Of a stretch of 64,000 nucleotides of DNA, positions 7,892-18,083 are shown in pieces; position 1 is the first letter of the stretch; each line of letters starts with the position of its first letter. The notes beneath the pieces are model-generated. The model saw only the letters and a program-made list of their open reading frames with translations. It was not told the origin of the DNA and did no database searches. The position numbers and the translations under genes are program-made. This DNA is from Bacteroidales bacterium (GTDB lineage Bacteria; Bacteroidota; Bacteroidia; Bacteroidales; P3), in contig JAISGN010000004.1 in the NCBI GenBank assembly GCA_031263015.1, positions 18,704 through 82,703 of the forward strand. Reading direction: 5' to 3'.

Positions 7892-9031
7892 TTATTTATA
7901 AAGACCTTTTGATTTCATCTCGTCAATGGACGATTGGTATTTGTCTTCGGTTACGTCCTGTGTTTTTACCCAGGAAGTAAAACGTTTTATTCCTTCCGCA
8001 AAAGAAATCTTCGGTTTGTAGTCCAGCAATTTATCGGCTTTGGAAATATCCGCAAAGTTATGTCTGATGTCTCCTAAACGATAGTTGCCCGAAATCTTCA
8101 TCGGAACATTTATGCCGTAATTTGCTATCAACTCCTTTGCCACATCATTGACAGAGGTACTGATGCCGGTGCCGATATTAAATATCTCGCCGGTGCTTTG
8201 CTTTTTCTCTATTGCCAAAATCGTAGCATCCGTTACATCATCTATAAACACGAAATCTCTACTCTCATTGCCGTCTTCAAAGATATTAAGCGGATGTTCA
8301 TTTCGTATTTGGGTGGAAAAGACAGAAAGGATTCCCGTATAAGGATTGGAAAGCGATTGAGTAGGTCCATAAACATTTTGATAACGCAGAGCCGTAGAAG
8401 ATATGCCGAGTGTATTTCCAAGCAACATTATCATCTGTTCCTGATTCTGCTTGTTGATGCCATAAACCGAAGTCGGATGAATGAGGCTATTCTCATCCGT
8501 AGCGACTAATTCAACATCCGAAGAGCATACGGGACATTTACATTCAAAATCTCCTTCGTGCATTGCTTTGTCTTCCCGTGCCGAAGGGTAAACATCTCCG
8601 CAATGTTTGCAAAAATATTTCCCCTCTCCATAGATTGCTCTGGATGATGCCACCACGACTTTTTCCACATTATGCTTTTTGTTGGTAAGAACATCCGCAA
8701 GCAACGCCGTCCCCATAATGTTTGTTTGACAATACCGCTCTATTTCGTACATACTTTGACCTGTTCCAGTTTCCGCCGCCAGATGTACAATACAATCCTG
8801 ATGTTCTATCACTTGTTCCAGCGTTTTTCTGTCGGTTACCGAGCCTTTGACAAATGCCGCTCCGGAGTTTTTAATATTGTTATAAAGCGGGGATGTTGTT
8901 TTGGGGTCTTTTCCATGAATTTGTTCGGAGAGATTATCAAGAATTGTTACGTTATATCCCCTCGTTAAAAGTTTAATTGCAAGATTAGACCCAATGAATC
9001 CCGCACCTCCGGTTATTAAAATATTTTTCAT
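7892..9031 (-). CDS. SDR nucleotide-sugar epimerase with a zinc-ribbon-like insert
   Basis: 379 residues. The Rossmann motif GGAGFIGSN is at 8-16 and the catalytic YxxxK is YGINK at 190-194. Between them is an insert with C141-x2-C144 and C166-x2-C169, plus C164, arranged like a zinc ribbon. This insert is seen in SDR enzymes of the dTDP-L-rhamnose 4-epimerase type (WbiB-like), so a dTDP-sugar substrate is plausible given rmlABC in the window. The exact reaction is inferred. Nine bases separate it from the acyltransferase gene upstream. Confidence 0.7.
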   Translation of the reverse strand: MKNILITGGAGFIGSNLAIKLLTRGYNVTILDNLSEQIHGKDPKTTSPLYNNIKNSGAAFVKGSVTDRKTLEQVIEHQDCIVHLAAETGTGQSMYEIERYCQTNIMGTALLADVLTNKKHNVEKVVVASSRAIYGEGKYFCKHCGDVYPSAREDKAMHEGDFECKCPVCSSDVELVATDENSLIHPTSVYGINKQNQEQMIMLLGNTLGISSTALRYQNVYGPTQSLSNPYTGILSVFSTQIRNEHPLNIFEDGNESRDFVFIDDVTDATILAIEKKQSTGEIFNIGTGISTSVNDVAKELIANYGINVPMKISGNYRLGDIRHNFADISKADKLLDYKPKISFAEGIKRFTSWVKTQDVTEDKYQSSIDEMKSKGLYK

Positions 9032-9039
9032 TTAAAATC

Positions 9040-9666
9040 TTATTTTCGTTCCCATTGCTTCGTTTGAGCATTGTATTGTTTGACAACCCTCGCAGGAATT
9101 CCGACAATGACAGAGTTATCTTCAAATATGCCTTTTACAACCGCATTTGCCCCTATAACGCATCCGTTACCTATTTTTGTGCCCGGCAGAATACAGACTC
9201 CTTCCCCTATCCATACATTATCTCCGATTTCCACCTGCGACACATCATACGGACGCCTGACAGGAGGAATTTCGGGAGAGGAATGTTCCGCATTGTAGAA
9301 TCCGTGCGAACAGTCGGAAATATATATTCTGCTTGCCATTAAGACGTTGTTGCCGATTTTTACATTATTCATCGCCGTAATATGGACATAATCGTTGATT
9401 TGGATATTATCGCCGAGTATCAAAGATTCGGATTTGTCAAAAGAAAATGCCTCAAACCTGCATCCTGTTCCGATAGAATTATTGCGACCTAAATTCATAT
9501 ATTTTTTAGACCGAATGTCAAAAGGGAAGTTTATTATTCGCATTTTAGGATAAAAAATCTTAGTACGAATCAAACAACAGGCTAGATATATTTTATATCC
9601 CAATGTATAATGATTCTTTAACATAGATTGTTTAATCGGTTGGGTTTTGAGTTCTTTCTTTGTCAT
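9040..9666 (-). CDS. Left-handed beta-helix (hexapeptide) O-acyltransferase
   Basis: 208 residues with hexapeptide turns (IQINDYVHI, VKIGNNVLMASRIYI, VEIGDNVWIGEGVCILPG, IGNGCVIGANAVVKG) and the C-terminal GIPARVVKQ cap. This is the maltose O-acetyltransferase/WbbJ-type family that transfers acetyl groups to sugar hydroxyls from acetyl-CoA. The conserved catalytic histidine is plausible in DCSHGFY. One of four such enzymes in the locus. Confidence 0.82.
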   Translation of the reverse strand: MTKKELKTQPIKQSMLKNHYTLGYKIYLACCLIRTKIFYPKMRIINFPFDIRSKKYMNLGRNNSIGTGCRFEAFSFDKSESLILGDNIQINDYVHITAMNNVKIGNNVLMASRIYISDCSHGFYNAEHSSPEIPPVRRPYDVSQVEIGDNVWIGEGVCILPGTKIGNGCVIGANAVVKGIFEDNSVIVGIPARVVKQYNAQTKQWERK

Positions 9667-9674
9667 TTTCTTTT

Positions 9675-10793
9675 TTATTGTTCAAGTAATATCTTAAATA
9701 AGTTTTTCCAACTATCGGCAAACGGCTCGTCAATTAACTTTTCTTCTACAGGATACAGAAAAGACAAATCGTTATTGATAATGTTAAGCATCTGCAAAGC
9801 CAATGTATTAGGATTGTCACAAGGGAAGAATGCCGTCTGCCGACAACCGCTTGCCGCCGTGTGAGAATATGGTAAGTCGGCAAGCAACATCGGTTTATCA
9901 TAATGAGAAAACTCCGAAATAGGCAATCCCCAAGTTTCACTTTTTGAAGGAAAAATCAGACAATCCGTCCTTTCGTATTCTTCATCCATCTTATTATGCG
10001 GCAATAATCCTACAAAATTTATATGTTTTATGTCGTTATACTTCTTAAGAATCATTTTGGAATAGTTATCGGTGTTTTCCTCGTTTATTGTTAGCGTTAC
10101 CTCAAAATCCTCAACCCTTTTGTCATTAAGAATTTTTACAGCCTCACAAACAATCTCAAAATTCTTAAATATACGTGGTACGGACGGGTAAAAGAAATGC
10201 GTTATGTTGCTTTTTTTATTTGATTTGATATTGTTTTTAAGACTATTTTGTTTAGGATATGCAACTATTATCTTATTTTTATCTACATTGAACATCTTTG
10301 AAAAAGCATTCCTTATCCAATCCTGCTGAACTATCAAATAATTATTTTTATGAATGTTGATACGATAGAGATATTTATAAAACAAAGTCATAAGCGACAT
10401 ATTCCAATCCAATTTAAAATCCTTTAATCTAAGTTTATAAAAAGGAGAAGTGTTGTGCATATAAACAGCATGACGCTTTGCTATTACATTTGGTGTTATA
10501 TCGTGCAACGAGAGCCATAATTCTGGCTTCAATCGCTTGGAAATTCTATAAAAATAAACATATTCATAGTACAGACGATAAATCCATCGCTGTTTGGCTT
10601 TCGGAAATGTTATGCATTCCACATTATTGTGCGGGCAAGCATCTTCCGAATGCAGAATTGTTACAAATCTGTACTTTTCAGTCAGTCCGCTCGTTGAAAC
10701 ATAGTCCAAACATTCCTTTAAAACAGAATATGCTCCTCCGACTTCACGAGAAAAATTCACAGCAGAAATAACTATTGTCTTTTTATTTATCAC
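9675..10793 (-). CDS. Glycosyltransferase family 4
   Basis: 372 residues of GT-B type. The C-terminal donor-binding half contains NFVGLLPHNKMDEEYERTD and CLIFPSKSETWGLPISEFSH, the EX7E-like signature of GT4 enzymes. The N-terminal half has SREVGGAYSVLKECLDY. Soluble or peripheral. Retaining mechanism expected from the family; sugars unknown. Confidence 0.8.
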   Translation of the reverse strand: MINKKTIVISAVNFSREVGGAYSVLKECLDYVSTSGLTEKYRFVTILHSEDACPHNNVECITFPKAKQRWIYRLYYEYVYFYRISKRLKPELWLSLHDITPNVIAKRHAVYMHNTSPFYKLRLKDFKLDWNMSLMTLFYKYLYRINIHKNNYLIVQQDWIRNAFSKMFNVDKNKIIVAYPKQNSLKNNIKSNKKSNITHFFYPSVPRIFKNFEIVCEAVKILNDKRVEDFEVTLTINEENTDNYSKMILKKYNDIKHINFVGLLPHNKMDEEYERTDCLIFPSKSETWGLPISEFSHYDKPMLLADLPYSHTAASGCRQTAFFPCDNPNTLALQMLNIINNDLSFLYPVEEKLIDEPFADSWKNLFKILLEQ

Positions 10794-10826
10794 ACTCTCC
10801 TTTTTATATTTCGTTTTACATCTAAT

Positions 10827-11738
10827 TTAATCAATGAATTTTCTTGTTAAAATTTTTGCCAGAAGTTCTATACGAGAGCCGCCATGAGTGAATTTATATC
10901 GTATGATTTTTAATAATCTACACAGTAAATTCATTTTAGGTAGAGAAAGGTAACATTCTATCAGTGTCCGCTGCGAATCATTGAATAGTTTATTATAATC
11001 CTGATAGAAATGCAATACGCCAATATAATGTTTGCAATCAATAACCGGAAAATTCGCACAATTTAATAAACTTGCCAAACGACTTTTTTTAATCTCCGTA
11101 CCATTTGTAACGGCTTGCGGATGCCTACGAAACCACAGAACTACATCATCCATATAAGTAACCTCTCCGAATGCTAAACCGACAAGTAAAAGTAAGTGGT
11201 CATGCATTGCTGGCGTATGCTTTTGCTCTAACATTAAGGTTAATATTTTGGAATTGAATATTGAAACACAGCCGTGAATACCACCATTAAGAAAAAGTGT
11301 ATCTCGTAAATGCTTAGGCTCCCAAAACGGAATTTTACCATTGAAAGTGCCGTCAGCATTCCAAATTTCAGCGTTAGCATAGACAACTTGCGGAAGTGCA
11401 TTATTCTTTGTTATAATTACATCGTACATTACTTGCAGTTTATTTTCCAACCATACATCATCTTGGTCGCAAAACATAACAAAATCACTCGTTGCAAAAG
11501 TCAATAAGTGCATAAAATTTGCGGCAGATGAGCAAAAAACAATCTTATCTTCTATGATTTTTATACGAGTGTCTATTTCCTGCCATTTACGAATTATTGA
11601 GAGAGTGTTATCCGTACTACCGTCATCGTGAATGATGAGATTCCAATCTTTGAACGACTGCTTAATAATGGATTCAATCTGTTGCTCCACATATTTTTCG
11701 CCGTTAAAGGTTGCAAGAAGAATTGTTATTTGAGGCAT
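10827..11738 (-). CDS. Glycosyltransferase family 2, rhamnosyltransferase-like
   Basis: 303 residues. GT-A signatures are ITILLATFNGEKYVEQQIES, IHDDGSTDNTLSII and the DXD-type FCDQDDVWLENKL. The sequence around HPQAVTNG is also seen in rhamnosyltransferase-like GT2 proteins. An inverting transferase is expected; rhamnose as the donor would fit the rml genes in the next operon but is inference. Confidence 0.82.
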   Translation of the reverse strand: MPQITILLATFNGEKYVEQQIESIIKQSFKDWNLIIHDDGSTDNTLSIIRKWQEIDTRIKIIEDKIVFCSSAANFMHLLTFATSDFVMFCDQDDVWLENKLQVMYDVIITKNNALPQVVYANAEIWNADGTFNGKIPFWEPKHLRDTLFLNGGIHGCVSIFNSKILTLMLEQKHTPAMHDHLLLLVGLAFGEVTYMDDVVLWFRRHPQAVTNGTEIKKSRLASLLNCANFPVIDCKHYIGVLHFYQDYNKLFNDSQRTLIECYLSLPKMNLLCRLLKIIRYKFTHGGSRIELLAKILTRKFID

Positions 11739-11777
11739 TATGAGGTTTTGTTTTAGTCAAAATCTAATATTTCCACA

Positions 11778-12851
11778 CTAATTCTCTAACAATGTACGCA
11801 ACTTTATATATGCTTTTTCCCAAGTAAATTGTTTAATGGTACGGTTGCCTTCTTTTGCCAATCTTATTCGTAATTCATCATCCTCAACTAATTTTATAAG
11901 ATTTTTTGCCAACATTTCCGGTTCGTGCGGCGGAGATAAAAGAGCATTCTCATTATCTTTGGCAACAACCGTAAATCCTCCTATATTTGTAAGACATAAT
12001 GCACAACCGCACATCATTGCCTCAGGTGGAGTTAAACAAAATCCCTCGCCATGAGAAGCAGACAGAAAAATTGCAGAACTGTTGTATAGCATATTTAATG
12101 TTGATTTGTCGGGACAAGTATAAAAATCATACCAGTCAGGAAGGAATTTCGGTCTTTTAAATGCCCCAAACATTTTTACTTTTAACAAAGGGTATTTATC
12201 TTTTACTATCTGCAAAGCTTTTATTGCATCATTTACTCCTTTCCACTCTAACACGTGGTAAAGCATACAGAAAGTATATCTGTCTCTGGATTCTATAGGA
12301 GTAGCCAGCGTAAAATAATCAAAATCAAAGCCATTATGAATTAATGTGCAAAATTCGCCTTCGAAATGTACGATGTCTGCCAACCATTCTGCAATAACTA
12401 TTTTCCTCAACGGAAAGTGATAAGTTTCTTTAACCCTTTGTTCCGAAAAATACCACGCTTCAAAGTGTTGTATCAAATAAAACTTATGATTATCGGCAAT
12501 GTTTTTATATTTTGCCAAATATCCGGCGGTCTCTACAGCAGTGCAAATCATTATATCTGCTTTTGGAACGAATGCCTCCGATAATGACCAAACCGGAATT
12601 TCTTTCACACGATTATCCAGATTAAACCATAGTTTGCAGGAATATCTTCCGAATATATTATAATAGAAGTATTTTATAATGCTTCTTATTTTCTCTGTCG
12701 TTGACTGCTCATTAAATAAAAGGGATGACGGATAAATGATTTTCACCAAATAATTATCTGCGGCAAGTCTGTTAGCATACTCATACACAACTTTAAATCC
12801 ACCGACAGGTTTTCTGCCTGCAAACGGTAACAGGAAATTTATTTTTTTCAT
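11778..12851 (-). CDS. Glycosyltransferase family 4
   Basis: 357 residues. The N-terminus has GRKPVGGFKVVYEYANRLA and the C-terminal half SHGEGFCLTPPEAMMCGC followed by NIGGFTVVAKDNENALLSPP, classical GT4 donor-site motifs. It lies 6 bases after the polymerase gene and is part of the same transcript. Confidence 0.82.
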   Translation of the reverse strand: MKKINFLLPFAGRKPVGGFKVVYEYANRLAADNYLVKIIYPSSLLFNEQSTTEKIRSIIKYFYYNIFGRYSCKLWFNLDNRVKEIPVWSLSEAFVPKADIMICTAVETAGYLAKYKNIADNHKFYLIQHFEAWYFSEQRVKETYHFPLRKIVIAEWLADIVHFEGEFCTLIHNGFDFDYFTLATPIESRDRYTFCMLYHVLEWKGVNDAIKALQIVKDKYPLLKVKMFGAFKRPKFLPDWYDFYTCPDKSTLNMLYNSSAIFLSASHGEGFCLTPPEAMMCGCALCLTNIGGFTVVAKDNENALLSPPHEPEMLAKNLIKLVEDDELRIRLAKEGNRTIKQFTWEKAYIKLRTLLEN

Positions 12852-12857
12852 TGGAAA

Positions 12858-14126
12858 TTAACCTTTTATCTTTTTTGATTCTTCTAATATTATTTCACTA
12901 TCATCTTCTTCGGCAAACATAAATAAAATAAAAATCGGAATTACATCAACCAAAACTTTTATTTGCAGAATTAAAAACAAAATAAATATGAAGATGAAAA
13001 ATTGTCTATGTTTGTTTTTTGTTCGCAGATTTGCCTGCTTTATTATCTGATATTGATAGTACAAATACATTATTAATCCACCTATTCCGAAATAAAACAG
13101 CAAACGAGTATAACCAACATCTGTTCCCATATAATATGCATATCTTCCTGTAGGATCATCCCAGAAGCCATCGCCAATTAACCACGTTTTGAACGTATGC
13201 GGAATTATTGACAACATACCTATTAAATCATTGGTTGATCTGGTTTGTAATGTTCCCGTACTTTCATAAGAAAAAAACATCTCAAAAGCGTACTGGAATA
13301 AATAATCAAACTGCGACTTGATTGAGTTAGGTAAAATACCTAAATATACTATTGCCACGCATACAATTGCTATCAAAATTTTTCCGTAATGTTGCCTAAT
13401 ACGATGTCTGTTAAAAACTACAAGAATTATAATTGCCGTTGCTGCTCCGATAATTGTCGTTCTTGACATCATACAACCAATAACAACAATGAATACAAAT
13501 AAACATACTTGTAAGACAGTATATGGACTTCTTTTCTTTAATTTTTCCGATAACATTACCAAACCAAATGAGTTGATTATCCCAAGCGCTACATATTGTT
13601 CTCCGATACCGATTAATCTTTGTCCTCTTACACTTCTAATATCTTTTGAATATGGAGATATGGTAAGTTGTTCCAACATAAAATGTTCAAAACCCGGAAT
13701 TAAATACATTAACACAGCAAGAAGACACTGCAAAGTTACTGCAGCAATTATATAATTGGTTATCAAATCAAAATCTATCTTATTATCATTTATTTTCTTG
13801 AAATAAAATGCGAGTACGAATGCTCCGACAATAATCAGAAAAGTAGAGAATGTATTGTAAATAAAGAAAGTTTCTCTTGTATTATTCAGAACATCAGCAA
13901 CAATTGCAAGCAAAGTAATCAACAAAAGACAATATATAATTTTAATTAAACTAGCGTTTATAAAAATTAATTTCTTCTCAAACACTGTTACAATCAAAAA
14001 TCCGACTATTGCAAACACGGTCCTAAACGACATAATTGGGAAGAACTTAAACGATATGGGATAGATAAAGCAAAAAACCAACAGTAAAAGACCTGCTTTC
14101 CTAAGTTGTTCTTTCTTTATTCTCAT
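12858..14126 (-). CDS. O-antigen polymerase/ligase-like membrane protein (Wzy candidate 1)
   Basis: About 422 residues from the ATG at 14126, which removes an overlap with the upstream gene that a start at 14201 would create. There are 10-12 hydrophobic spans, a large extracytoplasmic loop roughly at 255-320 with FSYESTGTLQTRS, and MSRTTIIGAATAIIILVVF before it. The pattern fits the Wzy/WaaL superfamily that polymerises lipid-linked repeat units in the periplasm. A second, unrelated Wzy-like gene lies at 36981. Confidence 0.72.
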   Translation of the reverse strand: MRIKKEQLRKAGLLLLVFCFIYPISFKFFPIMSFRTVFAIVGFLIVTVFEKKLIFINASLIKIIYCLLLITLLAIVADVLNNTRETFFIYNTFSTFLIIVGAFVLAFYFKKINDNKIDFDLITNYIIAAVTLQCLLAVLMYLIPGFEHFMLEQLTISPYSKDIRSVRGQRLIGIGEQYVALGIINSFGLVMLSEKLKKRSPYTVLQVCLFVFIVVIGCMMSRTTIIGAATAIIILVVFNRHRIRQHYGKILIAIVCVAIVYLGILPNSIKSQFDYLFQYAFEMFFSYESTGTLQTRSTNDLIGMLSIIPHTFKTWLIGDGFWDDPTGRYAYYMGTDVGYTRLLFYFGIGGLIMYLYYQYQIIKQANLRTKNKHRQFFIFIFILFLILQIKVLVDVIPIFILFMFAEEDDSEIILEESKKIKG

Positions 14127-14137
14127 AAAAAACTTTC

Positions 14138-15160
14138 TTAATTGTTTAAGTGCTTTATTTTTCGCAGCAATGAATATCCACCATTGAAGATATAAATACA
14201 TTTAGCAAGATTAGCAGCAGCCATCCTATTTATCAAACGTAAAATTTCATCCTCCTGATTTGCAGGTGTTATTTCAGAATTTATTTCCTGAAACTCCAAA
14301 CATAATAACTTAATTGCAGTAAAATTCTTAGAGCCAAGTAGAAACCTGCCACGTATTGATAATTTTAAGCGAATTAAACTTTGTGCATAAACATTGTAAT
14401 CATCCTTCTGCAAGAAGAAATCTTCTATATTTTTCACCGAATTTAACATTTGCAAAACAAGTATCGGCGTCAAATGATGTTTAGTTATTGAATCGGATGT
14501 TGCAACCGCATAGTGATACAAACAATTATTTAGATAAACAACTTTTTGTGCTCTGTAAAATAATTTAATTGTTATCATATCTTCGCCGTAGTTCGTACAA
14601 TCAAAATTCATCTCACAATCGTCAAAATCATAAAGCGTTCTTCTGAATAATTTTGCCCAAATATTCCATCTGAATCTGCAGTTCAACATTTCTTTCACCA
14701 CTACGACCTTGTCATCAGGTAATTCTTGAGACTCTCTTTCTTCCTTCTCTTCCGAAGAGTTAAAGAAATCGCAAAAAACTATATCTGCCGATGTTGATTT
14801 TGCTTTTTGGTAAAGTTTCTCCAAACAATCTAATTCCAACCAATCATCACTATCAACATGAGTGATATATTCGCCCTCAGCAGCATTCATCCCTACCCTA
14901 CGGGTTACATAAAGTTTGCAATTTTTCTCATTATTAATAATTTTAACTCTATTTTTTACAGACGGATATGTTAAAATCAATCTTTTTAATATTTCTATAG
15001 AATTATCCGGTGTACAATCATTTACGAAAATAAATTCTACATCTTGGAGCGTCTGAGAAAATAAACTATGAACACATCTCTCAATTTGACGTTCTACATT
15101 ATAGATAGGAACAATCACAGATACAGCATATTTGTTATTTAATTTTTGCTCAATGTACAT
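14138..15160 (-). CDS. Glycosyltransferase family 2
   Basis: 340 residues. GT-A motifs: VSVIVPIYNVERQIERCVHS, NDCTPDNSIEIL, and the DXD motif in HVDSDDWLELD. The C-terminal half (NYGEDMITIKLFYRAQKVVY) closely parallels the next two genes, so the three are probably tandem duplicates. A 135-base AT-rich gap without an identifiable feature precedes it. Confidence 0.85.
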   Translation of the reverse strand: MYIEQKLNNKYAVSVIVPIYNVERQIERCVHSLFSQTLQDVEFIFVNDCTPDNSIEILKRLILTYPSVKNRVKIINNEKNCKLYVTRRVGMNAAEGEYITHVDSDDWLELDCLEKLYQKAKSTSADIVFCDFFNSSEEKEERESQELPDDKVVVVKEMLNCRFRWNIWAKLFRRTLYDFDDCEMNFDCTNYGEDMITIKLFYRAQKVVYLNNCLYHYAVATSDSITKHHLTPILVLQMLNSVKNIEDFFLQKDDYNVYAQSLIRLKLSIRGRFLLGSKNFTAIKLLCLEFQEINSEITPANQEDEILRLINRMAAANLAKCIYIFNGGYSLLRKIKHLNN

Positions 15161-15295
15161 TTCGTAATTTCAAGTTAAAATATTTTATTTATAGAATAAA
15201 TTCTACAAACAAAATTAGTTAATATTTTTATAGCAGATAAAAATATTGCAATGCTTCTTATAAATCTTATCTTCCAAGCAAACTTTCTATAAATT

Positions 15296-16273
15296 TTATT
15301 TTACAAAATATTTGTTTCTCAACAGAGCAGGAAAATAAATTCCGTGTGCGGCACAGAGGCTTATCAATCTCTGCGTTAATGAATAGTTTTTATTTTTATA
15401 TATAACTTTGTTTGCCGAACGATATAAATTTTTCCACCATCTTAACTGATGCCGATTTTTACATTGATAAATTGCCATTTGCTTTAACCACACTTTCATA
15501 TAATTCAATTCATTTTCAAAAAGATGTCCGTCAGGCTTAGACATTATGAAATTTTCCACATCATCTATCGCATCTATATATGATTTTATTTTATCAATAT
15601 TTAAAGCTCTTGTCATAGATTGTTGATTTTGGACATTATAATGATAACCTGCCATAGGAAGATAAGTTGTTATGGAAGCATTATAAAATAAACGAATGTT
15701 GAGCATATCTTCCCCTCCATTTCGCCACAATTTCGTTTCTGACGGAATATTTTGCAAATAAAATTCACGTCTGTAAATCTTAGTGCACATTGACCACCAA
15801 ATTTTAGTAGATAACATTGCATGAACGACATCTTTGGGACAAGTGCTGCCGATATCCTCCGAAATAAGTTTTTGCTCCGTATCATAATCCAAATAAAAAT
15901 CTGCCCAGACTATGTCCGCAGAAGTTTTTTTAGCCTGCTGATACATATTTTCAATCGTAGGTAATTCTATTCTGTCGTCGCTATCGCAATGCATTATATA
16001 TTCTCCTTTCGCAAGACGAACCCCATGCATTCTTGTTTCTGCCAATCCTAAGTTTAAATCATTATCAGCAATCGTAATCTTAATATCCGTCCGATGATTT
16101 TCCGATATACATTTTTTTAGTATCGCAATTGAATTATCTTGTGTCTTGTCATTGACAAATATTATTTCAAAGTTTTCCAACGTCTGATTCAAAAGACTTT
16201 TTGCGCATCTTTCAATCCACTTCTCCGTCCCGTAAATCGGAACTATTACAGAAACTTTTGGTTGTTCTTCCAT
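15296..16273 (-). CDS. Glycosyltransferase family 2
   Basis: About 325 residues from the ATG at 16273 (MEEQPKVSVIVPIYG). A longer frame from 16354 would overlap the preceding gene by 61 bases. Motifs: NDKTQDNSIAIL, HCDSDDRIELP, WRNGGEDMLNIRLFYNASI. Paralogue of the flanking GT2 genes. Confidence 0.85.
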   Translation of the reverse strand: MEEQPKVSVIVPIYGTEKWIERCAKSLLNQTLENFEIIFVNDKTQDNSIAILKKCISENHRTDIKITIADNDLNLGLAETRMHGVRLAKGEYIMHCDSDDRIELPTIENMYQQAKKTSADIVWADFYLDYDTEQKLISEDIGSTCPKDVVHAMLSTKIWWSMCTKIYRREFYLQNIPSETKLWRNGGEDMLNIRLFYNASITTYLPMAGYHYNVQNQQSMTRALNIDKIKSYIDAIDDVENFIMSKPDGHLFENELNYMKVWLKQMAIYQCKNRHQLRWWKNLYRSANKVIYKNKNYSLTQRLISLCAAHGIYFPALLRNKYFVK

Positions 16274-16293
16274 GACTTTTGATGTTATTTTTT

Positions 16294-17322
16294 TTATTTG
16301 CAATCGCTCTTCCCAAAAAGTCTTTGCACAATTCTGTTTTTTAATATCACGCACCAGGCGGTAATGTTGTGAATTGCACAGAAGAAGAAAAATCTTTGCA
16401 GACGATTTGTTTTTCCGTATTTTCTATAAAATTTATGCGTAGCAGGAAATAAATCTCGCCATATAGATAGACTTTGACGACAGACAACGGCATGTAAAAA
16501 ATCGTTCTTAAACCATACCTGCAAATTAAATACAATGCTTCTATACGAATTACCATCCGGCATACTTTGAAAAAAAGAAGATATTTCCTGCAAACTTTCT
16601 ACAAGCGGAGTTATCTTATAGTGCTGTTTATATAAATTTGTTGTCAGAGCATTTTGCGTATGTCTGTTATAATGATAGAACGCCATCGGCAAATAGGAAA
16701 CTTTCACGGCATAATAAAAAAGTTTGAATGTTATCATATCACTCGCTACTTTAAAGTCGCTCATCCGCAGGTTATTTTCCGTAAATAATTCCCGTTTGAA
16801 AATCTTGTTCCACAAGGTCCAATACATATTGGTTAATGACATTTGTTCAAGGCACGTCATCCGGTCATTAGGGAAGTCCTGACGCACATATCCTTCTTCT
16901 GACCAATAAAAATCAGACCAAACTATGTCGGAATCTTCTTCTATGGCTTTCTCATACATCTTCTCATACATATCGGAAGTTATCCAATCATCAGCATCAA
17001 CAAACCCCACATATTTTCCTTTTGCTTTTTCAAGGGTAAGATTTCTGCTGAGGGCGACTCCTTTATTTTTTTCATTTTGAATCAAAACTACCTCAGGCAT
17101 TGTCTCTCCATTATTTTTTTTAATCTCCTGCACACGCTTTATTTCATCCTGCAAAATTTCAAAACTTCCGTCTTGCGAGCAATCATCTACAAAGATTATT
17201 TCCATATCCCGCAGCGTCTGGCTAAATAGTCCTTCACAACATTTAACAATCCACACCCGTGCATTATAAATCGGGATGATTACCGAAACAGAAATTTGAA
17301 TCGGTTGTTGAATATCATTCAT
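16294..17322 (-). CDS. Glycosyltransferase family 2
   Basis: 342 residues. Motifs: VSVIIPIYNARVWIVKCCEG, DDCSQDGSFEIL, FVDADDWITSDM, and FKVASDMITFKLFYYAVKVS. Third of the tandem GT2 set. Its start overlaps the end of the GT32 gene by 8 bases, which implies translational coupling. Confidence 0.85.
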   Translation of the reverse strand: MNDIQQPIQISVSVIIPIYNARVWIVKCCEGLFSQTLRDMEIIFVDDCSQDGSFEILQDEIKRVQEIKKNNGETMPEVVLIQNEKNKGVALSRNLTLEKAKGKYVGFVDADDWITSDMYEKMYEKAIEEDSDIVWSDFYWSEEGYVRQDFPNDRMTCLEQMSLTNMYWTLWNKIFKRELFTENNLRMSDFKVASDMITFKLFYYAVKVSYLPMAFYHYNRHTQNALTTNLYKQHYKITPLVESLQEISSFFQSMPDGNSYRSIVFNLQVWFKNDFLHAVVCRQSLSIWRDLFPATHKFYRKYGKTNRLQRFFFFCAIHNITAWCVILKNRIVQRLFGKSDCK

Positions 17323-18067
17323 TTTTCTTACTTCTTTTAAACAGTTCTTTTATCTTATTTTTTATATAACAAACCATGTCTGCAAAATAGTCCGAATAAG
17401 TTCTTTTTTTCACCCAAGACATATTGAAATGGTGAATAGTATAGGTTTTATCGGTCAGAGCCAAAAGTTCCTTTGTCTGCCAGGATTTGGGACTGAAGAA
17501 CTCCACAGGCAATATAAAAATATCTTTTTCACTTTGCCGAATCTCATCCGGAGTTTGAATCCAATGAAGGCTATAATTCCGCTCCAAAATTTCTTTCATA
17601 ATAACCGGCAGAGGCTTTTGCATGTCGTAGCGAAACAATCCGTCAATAAATTTTCTATTCCGATAATAATCCAAACACTTACCGATAAACTCCGAACCTT
17701 TCTCTGCCCCCATCACAGCCGCCTCAATTTTTGTATGATTGCCGCCGACCGAATATTCTTCCCCTAAAAAGTAATCCAAATGCAGAAGGTCGTCAAACGT
17801 TTTAAGGACTTCTACGTCGCTATCCAGATATATTCCGCCGTAATAAAACAGGGCATAAAGACGAATGACATCCGCCGCAAAAGCATATTTTTTCACTTCT
17901 AAAGCCTGGCGGGCATAAGTATTGTCAAATATTTCAAATACGCTCGCATCCCATAATCTGAACTCATAGTCTGGCAATTTTTCTTTCCAGCTCCGCATGC
18001 ATTGCTCTATTTTCGGAGGATAAGAATCGCTGCCAAGCCAGCAATAGTGAATAATTTTAGGTATCAT
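17315..18067 (-). CDS. Glycosyltransferase family 32 (OCH1-like sugar transferase)
   Basis: 250 residues. N-terminus IPKIIHYCWLGSDSYPPKIE, middle YAFAADVIRLYALFYYGGIY, then the catalytic DXD motif LDSDVEV. These define GT32 capsular transferases that attach mannose or galactose-type residues. Length is usual for bacterial members. Confidence 0.88.
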   Translation of the reverse strand: MIPKIIHYCWLGSDSYPPKIEQCMRSWKEKLPDYEFRLWDASVFEIFDNTYARQALEVKKYAFAADVIRLYALFYYGGIYLDSDVEVLKTFDDLLHLDYFLGEEYSVGGNHTKIEAAVMGAEKGSEFIGKCLDYYRNRKFIDGLFRYDMQKPLPVIMKEILERNYSLHWIQTPDEIRQSEKDIFILPVEFFSPKSWQTKELLALTDKTYTIHHFNMSWVKKRTYSDYFADMVCYIKNKIKELFKRSKKNE

Positions 18068-18083
18068 TATCTGTATATATCGT

